Assembly (NCBI RefSeq): GCF_000971175.1
Contig: NZ_BBLY01000008.1
Coordinates: 1-64,000 of the forward strand
DNA: 64,000 nt
Reading direction: 5' to 3'
Origin: Demequina pelophila
Lineage (GTDB): Bacteria > Actinomycetota > Actinomycetes > Actinomycetales > Demequinaceae
Made by a program: the position numbers and the translations under genes. Shown here one piece after another: positions 17,095-27,256 of this stretch. The stretch's first letter is position 1. Every line of letters starts with the position of its first letter. The notes under the pieces were generated by a model that searched no databases, had not been told where the DNA came from, and saw nothing but the letters and a program-made list of their open reading frames with translations.

Positions 17095-17532
17095 ATGCCG
17101 GACATTCAGATCGATCCCCGCGGCCCCCGCTTCGGGGCGGCCGTCACCCTCACCGGTGCGGTCGTCGCGCTGGTCATCGGCGACGCGTGGCCGGGCGTCG
17201 CGATCATGGCGATCCTCGCCGTCCTCTACGTCCCGGGCGCGATCCGCGGCCCCCAGGCCACGCTCCAGGGGGCGTTCTTCAAGGCCTTCGTCCGGCCGCG
17301 CCTGAGCCCGCCGGCCCAGACCGAGTCCTTCCGCCCGCCCCGCTTCGCGCAGCAGCTCGGCCTGTTCTTCACCACCGCCGCGGTGGCCTGCGCGCTCGCC
17401 GGCTGGAGCCTGGGCTTCCTCATCTTCGTGGGCTTCCTCACCTTCGCGTCCGCGCTCCAGGCGGTCTTCGGGCTGTGCCTGGGCTGCGAGATGTACCTGC
17501 TCTTCCGTCGCGCGACGGCCCGCGCCGCCTGA
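17095..17532 (+). CDS. DUF4395 membrane protein
   Basis: Protein of 145 residues with four membrane helices. Family hallmarks are DPRGPRFGAAVTL at the N-terminus, the loop PPRFAQQLGLFF (about 80), and the conserved cysteine pair CLGCEMY in the last helix (about 131-137). DUF4395 proteins regularly accompany thioredoxin-like and sulfurtransferase genes; the CxxC in the membrane suggests a redox or sulfur relay. Good aaggagg site 5 bases before ATG. The stop overlaps the DsrE gene start (TGATG). Confidence 0.88.
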   Translation: MPDIQIDPRGPRFGAAVTLTGAVVALVIGDAWPGVAIMAILAVLYVPGAIRGPQATLQGAFFKAFVRPRLSPPAQTESFRPPRFAQQLGLFFTTAAVACALAGWSLGFLIFVGFLTFASALQAVFGLCLGCEMYLLFRRATARAA

Positions 17533-17891
17533 TGCCCGCGCTCGTCGTCAAGTGCACGTGGGGCGCGGAGCGTCCCGAGACGTACCTGCAGGCCTTCACG
17601 GTCGCCGCCACGGCCGCCGCATCCGGGCTCGAGGTGAGCGTGTGGCTCACGGGCGACGCCACGCTCGCCGCGGTCGCCGGCAGCGAGGACGTCACCATCC
17701 CCCACTCGCCGCCGCTGTCGCAGCTGCGCGACGCGATCCTCGCGGCCGGCGGGACGCTCACGGTGTGCGCGCAGTGCGCGCGCCGGCGCGACATCGGGGA
17801 CGATGCGCTGGTCGCGGGCGCCCGCATCGCCGGCGCCGCGGCCTTCGTCGCGGAGGCGACGGCCCCCGGGGCGACCGCGCTCGTCTACTGA
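17532..17891 (+). CDS. DsrE-family sulfur-relay-like protein
   Basis: Protein of 119 residues with the DsrE/F fold pattern: VVKCTWGAERPETYLQAFTVAATAAASGLEVSVWLTGDATLAA, then a conserved cysteine region LTVCAQCARRRDIG (about 77-90). In DsrE/TusD proteins the corresponding Cys carries persulfide. Overlap with DUF4395 supports a thioredoxin - CxxC membrane protein - DsrE relay. Confidence 0.85.
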   Translation: MPALVVKCTWGAERPETYLQAFTVAATAAASGLEVSVWLTGDATLAAVAGSEDVTIPHSPPLSQLRDAILAAGGTLTVCAQCARRRDIGDDALVAGARIAGAAAFVAEATAPGATALVY

Positions 17892-17969
17892 CGCGCCGCA
17901 TCGTCCCTTGTCCGGGCCGCGCGCCGCGCGCCGTTCCGGTCGGCGCGCCCCCGTCGCTAGAGTGTGGGC

Positions 17970-18080
17970 ATGACCGCGCTCGAGATGACCTTCACCGCGC
18001 TCGCGGTGCTCGCGTTCGCGGCGACCGCGTGGGTCGTCGGGATCGTCGTCTACAACCTCGTGAAGGGCCCCAAGCGGTGA
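17970..18080 (+). CDS. 36-residue single-pass membrane peptide
   Basis: ATG at 17970 is preceded exactly six bases by TAGAGT (17958-17963), giving a leaderless start. It encodes MTALEMTFTALAVLAF...VYNLVKGPKR, one transmembrane helix with a basic Lys-Gly-Pro-Lys-Arg cytoplasmic end. Its TGA overlaps the GTG of the nitrobindin gene (GTGA), so it is the promoter-proximal gene of that unit. The function is unknown, and it is too short for routine gene finders. Confidence 0.65.
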   Translation: MTALEMTFTALAVLAFAATAWVVGIVVYNLVKGPKR

Positions 18081-18643
18081 CCTTCGTCATCCCGTCGGAC
18101 CTCGCGCCCGAGGTCTACCCCCTCGCGTGGGTGGTGGGCGTGTGGGAGGGCCACGGCGTGCTCGACTACCCCGGCATCGAGGCCGCGAACTTCCGCCAGC
18201 GCGTGGTGTTCGACCACGACGGCGGCCCGTATCTGAGCTACACCTCGACGCTGACGCTCATGGGCGAGGACGGCGAGGTGGGCCAGGTGTGGTCGGCGGA
18301 GTCCGGCTTCTGGCGCGTCGCGCCGCACGCGCCCGAGGGCGTCGAGCTCAAGGACTTCCAGCACCCGCTCGAGGTGGTGCTCGCGGACGCCTCCGGCGTG
18401 CTCACCTGCTACTTCGGTGCCGTGGGCAACGGCCGCATCGACCTCGCGACCCGCTTCGCCGCCTCGACCGAGACCGGCCCCGAGGTGCGCGGCGCGACCC
18501 GCATGTACGGCAACGTGCAGGGCGAGCTCATGTGGACGTGGGACCTCGCGGCATTCGGCCACAAGCTCCAGTCCTACGCGAGCGCGCGGCTCAGCCGCGT
18601 CGAGGGCCCCGAGGTCCCCGACGCCGAGTCCGCGGAATCCTGA
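18077..18643 (+). CDS. nitrobindin-like heme-binding (FABP-fold) protein
   Basis: Protein of 188 residues, GTG start overlapping the preceding stop. The beta-barrel signature is PLAWVVGVWEGHGVLDYPG (GxWxGxG, about 15-33), with YLSYTSTLTLMGEDG and ESGFWRV further on. In nitrobindins a C-terminal His ligates heme; FGHKLQSYASARLSRV (about 155-170) holds the candidate. Members bind heme and act on peroxynitrite or nitric oxide. Followed by ygfZ as in many actinobacteria. Confidence 0.86.
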   Translation: MTFVIPSDLAPEVYPLAWVVGVWEGHGVLDYPGIEAANFRQRVVFDHDGGPYLSYTSTLTLMGEDGEVGQVWSAESGFWRVAPHAPEGVELKDFQHPLEVVLADASGVLTCYFGAVGNGRIDLATRFAASTETGPEVRGATRMYGNVQGELMWTWDLAAFGHKLQSYASARLSRVEGPEVPDAESAES

Positions 18644-18668
18644 CGCGCACCCCGCGCGTTCACCCGGC

Positions 18669-19808
18669 ATGACCGCCTCCTCCCTGCTGTCGCGCCCCGG
18701 CGCCGTCGACGGACTCGGCCCCGACGCGGGCGTCCCCTGGCACTACGGCGACCCCACCGCCGAGCAGCGCGCCCTCGAGTCCGGCCGCGCCGTGGTCGAC
18801 CAGTCCCACCTGGGCGTGGTGACCGTCGCCGGTCCCGACCGGCTCACATGGCTCGACTCCCTCTGCACTCAGTCAGTCGCCTCACTATCTCCGGGCGAGG
18901 CCGCCGAGCTCATGATCCTGTCCCCCCAGGGACGCATCGAGCACGTCGCCGGCCTGGTCGACGACGGCACCACCGCGTGGCTGATCACCGAGTCCGCGCC
19001 CGCGCTGGCCGCGTTCCTCGACCGGATGCGGTTCATGCTCCGCGTCGAGGTGGCCGATGCGACGGCCGCCTGGGCGGCGATCGGCGAGCCGGTCGCGGCT
19101 CCCGCCGGCGACGGGCTCGTCTCCTGGGTGGACCCGTGGCCGGGCATCACCGCCGGCGGCACGTCGTACGCGGCCGACCCCGCGGCCACGGCGGACGCCG
19201 CGACGGCGCGTCCCTGGCGGCTCGTGCTCGTGCCGCGCGAGAGCCTCGCCACGGAGATCGACGCGCGCGTCGCCGCCGGCGCGACCCTCGCCGGCACCTG
19301 GGCGAGCGAGGCGATCAGGATCGCCGCGCATCGTCCCCGGGCCTCCCGGGAGGTCGACGAGACCACCCTGCCGCACGAGCTCGACTGGCTGCGCACCGCC
19401 GTGCACCTGCACAAGGGCTGCTACCGGGGCCAGGAGACGGTCGCCAAGGTGCACAACGTGGGCCGCCCGCCGCGGCGGCTCACCCTGCTCCACCTCGACG
19501 GCTCTGCGCACACCCTGCCGGAGCCCGGCACGCCCGTCCACACCGCGGACGGCGCGGTGGTGGGGCGCGTGACCTCCGTCGCGCGCCACCACGAGCTGGG
19601 CCCCATCGCGCTCGCGGTGCTCAAGCGCAACGTCGACCCTGCCGCGACGCTCACCGTCCCGACGGACGGCGGCCCCGTGACTGCCGCGCAGGAGCTCATC
19701 GTCAACGCCGACGGCGTCTCCGCCGACCGCCCCGACCGCCCCGGCCCCACCATGAAGGGGCTGCTCATGGGCAAGGGATGCGGCGCCGACGGCGGGGACA
19801 TGTCGTAG
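18669..19808 (+). CDS. ygfZ: folate-binding protein YgfZ (Fe-S cluster repair factor)
   Basis: Protein of 379 residues, GcvT-like fold. The diagnostic motif KGCYRGQETVAKVHNVGRPPR (K-G-C-Y-x-G-Q-E, about 252-272) with its functional cysteine is intact. YgfZ uses tetrahydrofolate in maintaining certain iron-sulfur enzymes. There is a short C-terminal extension ending GKGCGADGGDMS. The next gene begins 63 bases on, with its own TAGCGT box and leader. Confidence 0.93.
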   Translation: MTASSLLSRPGAVDGLGPDAGVPWHYGDPTAEQRALESGRAVVDQSHLGVVTVAGPDRLTWLDSLCTQSVASLSPGEAAELMILSPQGRIEHVAGLVDDGTTAWLITESAPALAAFLDRMRFMLRVEVADATAAWAAIGEPVAAPAGDGLVSWVDPWPGITAGGTSYAADPAATADAATARPWRLVLVPRESLATEIDARVAAGATLAGTWASEAIRIAAHRPRASREVDETTLPHELDWLRTAVHLHKGCYRGQETVAKVHNVGRPPRRLTLLHLDGSAHTLPEPGTPVHTADGAVVGRVTSVARHHELGPIALAVLKRNVDPAATLTVPTDGGPVTAAQELIVNADGVSADRPDRPGPTMKGLLMGKGCGADGGDMS

Positions 19809-19871
19809 GGCCCGCATGAGGCTCGCCGCGCCTGCGCTAGCGTAGGTGCCGGTTTCTTGGAGGAGGTTCCC

Positions 19872-20207
19872 GTGTTCGGTTCGCTGCAGGCCATGGTCGT
19901 GCTCGTCATCTCCGCGGCGGCGCTCGCCGGCGCCGTGTGGGGCGTCATCGACGCCGCGAGGCGGCCCGATACGGCGTTCCGCAACGCGGGCAAGCTCACC
20001 AAGACCATCTGGCTCGCGATCCTGGGCGTCGCGACCCTCATCGCGTTCATCTCGCTGCCGTGGCCGCTGGGCACGGGCGGGGGCATCGGCGGCATCCTCG
20101 GCATCGTCTCCGTCGTCGCGGTCATCGTGTACTTCGTGGATGTGCGCCCCAAGATCGGCGGCCCGACGCTGGGCGGGAACTCGAACCGCAGCTCCGGCGG
20201 CTGGTGA
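19872..20207 (+). CDS. DUF2516 membrane protein
   Basis: Protein of 111 residues with GTG start directly after a strong ggaggagg site. Three membrane segments, core [30 protein letters not shown] and a C-terminal [15 protein letters not shown]2516 is an actinobacterial family of unknown function that usually neighbours dtd and ygfZ. TAGCGT upstream (about 19839) is a likely -10, giving a short leader. Confidence 0.85.
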   Translation: MFGSLQAMVVLVISAAALAGAVWGVIDAARRPDTAFRNAGKLTKTIWLAILGVATLIAFISLPWPLGTGGGIGGILGIVSVVAVIVYFVDVRPKIGGPTLGGNSNRSSGGW

Positions 20208-20214
20208 TCGCTGC

Positions 20215-20640
20215 GTGAGGGCCGTCCTCCAGCGCGCCTCGCGCGCGTCCGTGACCGTCGACGGCGCCGTCACCGCATCCTTCGACCGCCAGGGCATCGT
20301 CGCCCTCGTGGGCGCGACCCACGGCGACGGGCCCGAGCAGGTCGCGACCCTCGCCCGCAAGATCGCGGAGCTGCGCATCCTCGACGACGAGAGGTCGGCG
20401 TCGGACGTCGACGCGCCCGTCATCGTCGTCTCCCAGTTCACGCTGTACGCGGACGTGCGCAAGGGCCGGCGGCCCTCCTGGAACGGGGCCGCGCCGGGGC
20501 CGGTCGCCGAGCCGCTCGTCGGCGCCGTGGTGAGCGCGCTGCGCGAGCGCGGGCTGACCGTCGGGACCGGCGTCTTCGGCGCGCACATGGACGTCGAGCT
20601 GGTCAACGACGGCCCCATCACCATCCTCGTCGAGGCCTGA
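20215..20640 (+). CDS. dtd: D-aminoacyl-tRNA deacylase
   Basis: Protein of 141 residues, GTG start seven bases after the DUF2516 stop. It hydrolyses D-amino acids and glycine mischarged onto tRNA. Both active-site motifs are present: [19 protein letters not shown] (about 76-94) and the Gly-cis-Pro loop in [14 protein letters not shown] at the end. Full length for the family. Confidence 0.95.
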   Translation: MRAVLQRASRASVTVDGAVTASFDRQGIVALVGATHGDGPEQVATLARKIAELRILDDERSASDVDAPVIVVSQFTLYADVRKGRRPSWNGAAPGPVAEPLVGAVVSALRERGLTVGTGVFGAHMDVELVNDGPITILVEA

Positions 20641-20727
20641 ACCGGGCGCCCCGCGGCGCCTGCCGCGAGGCCCCCGGCCCGCGCATCGTCCCCAGAAAGG
20701 GATGTTTCGGACTCGTCAACATCGTCA

Positions 20728-20741
20728 CGCCGGTGGCGAAC
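20728..20741. promoter_or_regulatory. candidate ClgR operator upstream of clpC
   Basis: CGC-CGGTG-GCGAAC lies 102 bases before the clpC ATG. ClgR sites in actinobacteria have the core CGC-N5-GCG with pyrimidine/purine next to each triplet; here those flanks are C and G as expected, while the usual central A is G. A -10-like TTAGCCT follows at about 20769. ClgR activates clp protease genes in Streptomyces and Corynebacterium, so the position makes sense, but this is by analogy. Confidence 0.45.
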
Positions 20742-20842
20742 ATGCCCCATTCCTGTCGGACCCCGTGGTTAGCCTGGAACACACAGCGGGGGAAGTGTCT
20801 CCGCGACCCCGGCCCCGGCCGGACGACTCAAGGGAGGCTGAC

Positions 20843-23356
<2,514 letters not shown>

Positions 23357-23389
23357 CGCGCGACGCCTTCCAGGAACGGCGCGCCACCG

Positions 23390-23428
23390 AGGCCCGGCTC
23401 ACCCGCGATGGGTGGGCCGGGCCTTTGT
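23390..23428 (+). terminator. intrinsic terminator of clpC
   Basis: AGGCCCGGCTCACCC (23390-23404), loop gcgat, then GGGTGGGCCGGGCCT (23410-23424) make a 15-bp stem with one G-T wobble, followed by tttgt. Confidence 0.85.
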
Positions 23429-23470
23429 CGTGGGGCGCGCGGGGTTCGCGTGGGCCCGTACGCGGCTCGC

Positions 23471-23533
23471 GTTCGCCGTTTCCCGCCTCCGAGCCGCGGC
23501 TTAGGTTCGCCGTTTCCCACCTCCGGGCCGCGG
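23471..23533. repeat. 34-bp-period tandem repeat, two copies
   Basis: A 29-bp sequence beginning GTTCGCCGTTTCCC and ending GCCGCGG occurs at 23471-23499 and 23505-23533 with three differences. It belongs to the repeat-rich 546-bp junction between clpC and the DUF559 gene; apart from the terminator and repeats I see no gene there. Confidence 0.8.
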
Positions 23534-23588
23534 TTCGCGCGGGCCCCCACGCACGCACCGGCCCGCTTGCCCACCCAACCCGCGCCTG

Positions 23589-23900
23589 GTGGTAGATCCG
23601 CGCACGTATCGGCCATGGTTCGTGCCTGGATCTACCACCAGGACCGATGCGCCGGCCGCGGCCAGCGCGGGCCCCCCAGCCCCAGCCCCAGCCAGCGGCG
23701 AGTGGTAGATCCGCGCACGTATCGGGCCCGGTTCGTGCCGGGATCTACCACCAGGACCGATGCGCCGGCCACGGCCAGCGCGGTCCTCCCCGCCCCAGCC
23801 CCAGCCATCGGCGAGTGGTAGATCCACGCACGTATCGGCCATGGTTCGTGCCGGGACCTACCACCAGGACCGATGCGCCGGCCGGGGCCCGCGCGCCTCG
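23589..23900. repeat. tandem array of a 113-bp unit carrying a GTGGTAG palindrome
   Basis: TGGTAGATCC recurs at 23590, 23703 and 23816, exactly 113 bp apart, and the copies are about 90% identical over the shared length; the third is truncated near 23900. Each unit starts with a 19-bp imperfect inverted repeat: GGTGGTAGATCCGCGCACG, a 14-nt loop, then the complement ending GATCTACCACC. A spacer with ggaccgatgcgccgg and a Pro-codon-like ccccagcc run follows. It ends three bases before the DUF559 stop codon. No ORF with sensible codon use spans it. Confidence 0.92.
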
Positions 23901-23902
23901 AC

Positions 23903-24859
23903 CTACCGCGACGCGACGCCCGGCGACGGCTCCGACCCGCCGAGTCGACTGCGCAGCACTCCGCGCAGCTTCCGCCTGCACCACTCCGGCCGCGTCCGCA
24001 GATCCGTGAACCCGAACCTCAGGGTGGAGTACCCGATCTCAAGGAAGTCGGCATCGCGCTGGCGGTCGGCCGCCACCGCTCCCGGAGTGCCGTGATACGC
24101 GTCGCCGTCGCATTCGACGACCAGCCGCGCACGGCGATGCACCAGGTCGGGAAACCTGTTCCGGCCCGCCACGTGGAACTCGGCGCTCCTCTCGAGTTCG
24201 GCGAACTCGGAGCCCACAAACACGCGGCGCCGGGCCAGCACCTCCCCCGGCGATCGGGCTCCGGCGGCGAACTCGCCCAGGATCGAGTCCATCTCGTAGC
24301 GGCTGGGCAGCCGGGCCGTGGTCGCCACCACCTCCGCGAGCCTGCCGGGCCATGCCACCCGCGCCCACAGCGCCACGTAGAGCAAGTCCTGCCGGTCGCG
24401 CGGCCGCGCACGGGTCCACGCGTCGACCACGGCCTCCTCGCCGAGCACGCACCGCACACCAAGGCGGTTCACGTACAGGTCCGGCACACCTGTGCGCCGG
24501 ATCCGCAGCCACGGAGGGGCCTGCGGGTGGTATCCGCGCGGCCCCACCGCGTGCACCGTCCGCGGCTCCTCGAAACGGTCGCATTCGAGGCGCAACGCAG
24601 ACGCGCCGGAGATGTAGATGCGGCCTTCTCCCCAGAGCACCGCGGCCTGGCAACGCGCCAGATGCTCGTCCGCTCGGGCGCCGGCGACCAGAACGCGCGG
24701 CAGGATCTCCACCAGGGTGCCCTCGCGCATCGCGTGCGCAACCCCGCGCCTTCCCAACGCCTCCTCCGCCCGAGTGCGCGACACCGCCGCCGTGCGAGGA
24801 CGCGCGAGCTGCTCCATGAGCGCGTCGAGCCGCCCGTCGCGCGCCGCCGACCTGGTCAT
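23903..24859 (-). CDS. DUF559 (Vsr-like nuclease fold) protein with AbiEi-like N-terminus
   Basis: Protein of 318 residues. The N-terminal part (about 1-90) resembles the winged-helix start of AbiEi-type proteins (LARPRTAAVSRTRAEEAL, GTLVEILPRVLVAG). The C-terminal third is the PD-(D/E)xK-like DUF559 domain: NRFPDLVHRRARLVVECDGDAYH (about 235-258, with Asp and Glu catalytic candidates), DRQRDADFLEIGYSTLRFGFTDL, then CRRKLRGVL. Such genes are scattered in actinobacteria with unknown role. I chose ATG 24859 because GACGCT (24866-24871) sits six bases before it, a pattern shared with other leaderless genes here. GTGGTAG palindromes flank it on both sides. Confidence 0.75.
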   Translation of the reverse strand: MTRSAARDGRLDALMEQLARPRTAAVSRTRAEEALGRRGVAHAMREGTLVEILPRVLVAGARADEHLARCQAAVLWGEGRIYISGASALRLECDRFEEPRTVHAVGPRGYHPQAPPWLRIRRTGVPDLYVNRLGVRCVLGEEAVVDAWTRARPRDRQDLLYVALWARVAWPGRLAEVVATTARLPSRYEMDSILGEFAAGARSPGEVLARRRVFVGSEFAELERSAEFHVAGRNRFPDLVHRRARLVVECDGDAYHGTPGAVAADRQRDADFLEIGYSTLRFGFTDLRTRPEWCRRKLRGVLRSRLGGSEPSPGVASR

Positions 24860-24952
24860 CGCACCAGCGTCTCCACCCGGGCGGCCGCCGTGAAAGCCCT
24901 GTGGAGAACCGCATCGGCGCGTGCCCGCTCGGCGCGCCATCGCATCGTCCCT

Positions 24953-25003
24953 GGTGGTAGTTCGACGCACGTGTGAGGCCCGACTCGAGCCCAGATCTAC
25001 CAC
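24953..25003. repeat. GTGGTAG palindrome, divergent-promoter copy
   Basis: GGTGGTAG...ACGCACG (24953-24971) faces CGAGCCCAGATCTACCAC (24986-25003), an imperfect hairpin of the same family as the 113-bp array. It lies between the divergent DUF559 and aldo/keto reductase genes and abuts a GCATCGTCC copy at 24942. Confidence 0.8.
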
Positions 25004-25037
25004 GTGCGGAGGTCTGAGCCGCGGATAACCTGGCGCC

Positions 25038-26051
25038 ATGACCCACGATCCGCATGTGGCCGACGACGCCCGCTACGAGACCATGGACTATCGCCGATGC
25101 GGCCGGTGGGGGCTGCGCCTGCCGCGCATCAGCCTGGGGCTATGGCAGAACTTCGGCGGGCACCACCCGCTGGACCGCCAGCGCGAGATCATCCTCGCCG
25201 CGTTCGACATGGGAATCACGCACTACGACCTGGCCAACAACTACGGCCCGCCGCCCGGCTCCGCGGAGACCAACTTCGGCGGGATCTTCGCGCGCGACCT
25301 CGCGCGCTACCGCGACGAGATCGTCGTCTCGACCAAGGCCGGCTACTACATGCACCCCGGCCCGTACGGCGACTGGGGCTCGCGCAAGTACCTGCTGAGC
25401 AGCCTCGACGCGTCGCTCGCCCGCATGGGGCTCGACTACGTCGACGTGTTCTACCACCACCGCCCCGACCCGGACACGCCCATCGAGGAGTCGATGATGG
25501 CGCTCGACCAGGCCGTGCGGTCGGGCAAGGCGCTCTATGCAGGCATCTCGAACTACGGCCCCGAGGCGACGGTCGAGGCCGCGCGGATCCTGCGCGAGCT
25601 GGGCACCCCGCTGCTCATCCACCAGTTCAAGTACTCGATGTACGAGCGCACCGCCGAGGACGGCCTGCTCGACGCGCTCGACCAGGTGGGCGCCGGGTCG
25701 ATCGTGTTCTCACCGCTCGCGCAGGGCATGCTCACCGACCGCTACCTCGCGGGCATCCCCGAGGGCTCGCGCATCACCCACTCGCAGTTCCTGCATGAGC
25801 GCCAGGTCACCGAGACGTACCTCGAGCGCACCCGCGCACTGAACAGGATCGCGGCCGGGCGCGGGCAGTCCCTCGCCCAGCTCGCGCTCCAGTGGGTGCT
25901 GCGGGGCGGCCGGGTCACGTCGGCGCTCGTGGGCGCGTCCTCGGTGGACCAGCTGCGCACCAACGTCGCGGCACTCAACGTCCCCGAGCTCACTGCGCAG
26001 GAGATCGCGGCCATCGACCCGCACGCGGTGCACGGCACACACTACGCCTGA
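25038..26051 (+). CDS. aldo/keto reductase, YghZ/Gpr type
   Basis: NADPH-dependent TIM-barrel oxidoreductase of 337 residues. The catalytic tetrad is visible: Asp in THYDLANNYG (about 63) with Tyr in NNYGPP, Lys in VSTKAGYYM (about 98) and His in VDVFYHHRPD (about 140). The NADPH-binding end is seen in VTSALVGASSVDQLRTN (about 295). The long loop MHPGPYGDWGSRKYLLSSLDASL is typical of the YghZ (L-glyceraldehyde-3-phosphate reductase) and potassium-channel beta-subunit branch. TAACCT at 25026-25031 lies six bases before the ATG, giving a leaderless start. Confidence 0.92.
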   Translation: MTHDPHVADDARYETMDYRRCGRWGLRLPRISLGLWQNFGGHHPLDRQREIILAAFDMGITHYDLANNYGPPPGSAETNFGGIFARDLARYRDEIVVSTKAGYYMHPGPYGDWGSRKYLLSSLDASLARMGLDYVDVFYHHRPDPDTPIEESMMALDQAVRSGKALYAGISNYGPEATVEAARILRELGTPLLIHQFKYSMYERTAEDGLLDALDQVGAGSIVFSPLAQGMLTDRYLAGIPEGSRITHSQFLHERQVTETYLERTRALNRIAAGRGQSLAQLALQWVLRGGRVTSALVGASSVDQLRTNVAALNVPELTAQEIAAIDPHAVHGTHYA

Positions 26052-26066
26052 CCCCGAGGCATCCGG

Positions 26067-26126
26067 CCGCAGTGGTAGATGGGCGCACGAAAGGGCGGCC
26101 ACTCGTGCCCAGATCTACCGCTGCGG
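26067..26126. repeat. GTGGTAG palindrome between convergent genes
   Basis: A 24-nt arm (26067-26090, CCGCAGTGGTAGAT...) pairs with 26103-26126 at 20 of 24 positions around a 12-nt loop. It lies between the convergent aldo/keto reductase and mutY genes and could double as a terminator. Confidence 0.85.
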
Positions 26127-26190
26127 CGAATGGGCCTGCGGCGAATGGGTCGGGCCGGGCTGGCCGCCGCGGCGAATGGGCCCGGCGCCC

Positions 26191-27087
26191 CTACAGCGAA
26201 TAGGTCCCTCGCGCGTCGTCCACGAGAGTGACGAGCCCGTCCTCGACCAGCCCCGCCAGGCATCGGTCGAGCTGGCCGGTCTCCACGTCCTCGAGCGTCG
26301 CGTGGCCGGTGACATTGACGGGGGACGATGCGGCGCGCAGCAGCGCCATCACCCTCCCCCGGACCTGGCGGTCGGTCCCGTGCCACGGCTGGGTGCGCCG
26401 CGGCGCGGCCTCGAGCCCCGGGCAGCCCGCGGCGAACCACGCGCAGTCGTCCGCGAGCGGGCATGCGTCGCATCGCGCCACGCGGGCGGTGCACACGAGC
26501 GCCCCCAGCTCCATGGAGGCCGCAGCCCAAAGGGCGGCGGCCGCATCGTCCTCCGGCACCAGCGCCTGGGCCCGTGCCCTCTCCGCCGCCGTCTGGTGGG
26601 CCGCGGGCAGCGGCTCGCCGCCCCACGCCCGCCCGATCACGCGCCGCACGTTCGTGTCCAGCACGAGTGCCCGCCCGCCGTACGCGAAGGAGACCACGGC
26701 GCCGGCCGTGTAGTCCCCCACTCCGGGCAGGGCGCGCAGCTCCTCGAGCCCCCGCGGCACCTCGCCGCCGTGCCGCTCGACGATCGCCCCGGCGCATTCC
26801 CACAGCCGCTTGGCGCGGCGGGGGTAGCCGAGGCGGCCCCAGGCGCGCACCGCATCGGCCTGGGTGGCGGCCGCGAGTGCGGCCGGCGTCGACCAGCGCT
26901 CCATCCACTCCGCCCAGACCGGCTCGACTCGCACCACGGGCGTCTGCTGGAGCATCACCTCGCTGACGAGCACGCCCCACGCGGTCGCGGACGGCCGCCG
27001 CCACGGCAGGTCGCGGCCCTCGCGCGCGAACCACGCGGTGACCGCGCCGACCATCCGCGCGGACTGGCTCGGGGTGGGGCGCGGCAT
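26191..27087 (-). CDS. mutY: A/G-specific adenine glycosylase
   Basis: Protein of 298 residues removing adenine opposite 8-oxoguanine. The catalytic Glu is in VLVSEVMLQQTPVVRVEP (about 38), the helix-hairpin-helix is LPGVGDYTAGAVVSFAYG (about 117-134), Asp is in VLDTNVRRVIGR, and the 4Fe-4S cysteines are in CTARVARCDACPLADDC. The C-terminal region is short, as in other actinobacterial MutY, with a reduced 8-oxoG-recognition domain. GACACT at 27094-27099 lies six bases before ATG. The longer frame upstream overlaps the divergent gene and is rejected. Confidence 0.94.
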   Translation of the reverse strand: MPRPTPSQSARMVGAVTAWFAREGRDLPWRRPSATAWGVLVSEVMLQQTPVVRVEPVWAEWMERWSTPAALAAATQADAVRAWGRLGYPRRAKRLWECAGAIVERHGGEVPRGLEELRALPGVGDYTAGAVVSFAYGGRALVLDTNVRRVIGRAWGGEPLPAAHQTAAERARAQALVPEDDAAAALWAAASMELGALVCTARVARCDACPLADDCAWFAAGCPGLEAAPRRTQPWHGTDRQVRGRVMALLRAASSPVNVTGHATLEDVETGQLDRCLAGLVEDGLVTLVDDARGTYSL

Positions 27088-27142
27088 GGCTCCAGTGTCC
27101 CAGCCGCCGCGCGGGTTACCGTGTGGGCCGAAGGAGGCCCCC

Positions 27143-27256
27143 ATGAGCGCACACGGACCGCGCCGCCTGCCCGCGGCGGTGCACTCGCGACGACGCATCA
27201 TGAGCGCACACGGACCGCGCCGCCTGCCCGCGGCGGTGTACTGGCGACGACGCATC
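27143..27256. repeat. 57-bp in-frame tandem duplication of a gene start
   Basis: Bases 27143-27199 and 27200-27256 are near-identical (a few differences), each beginning with ATGAGCGCACACGGACCG. In frame they encode MSAHGPRRLPAAV followed by HSRRRI or YWRRRI. Only the first copy has the aaggagg ribosome site. Confidence 0.93.

Noticed and set aside
23589..23900. 113-bp repeats as a CRISPR array
   Set aside because: The units are directly abutting near-identical 113-mers without unique spacers, and no cas genes are present.
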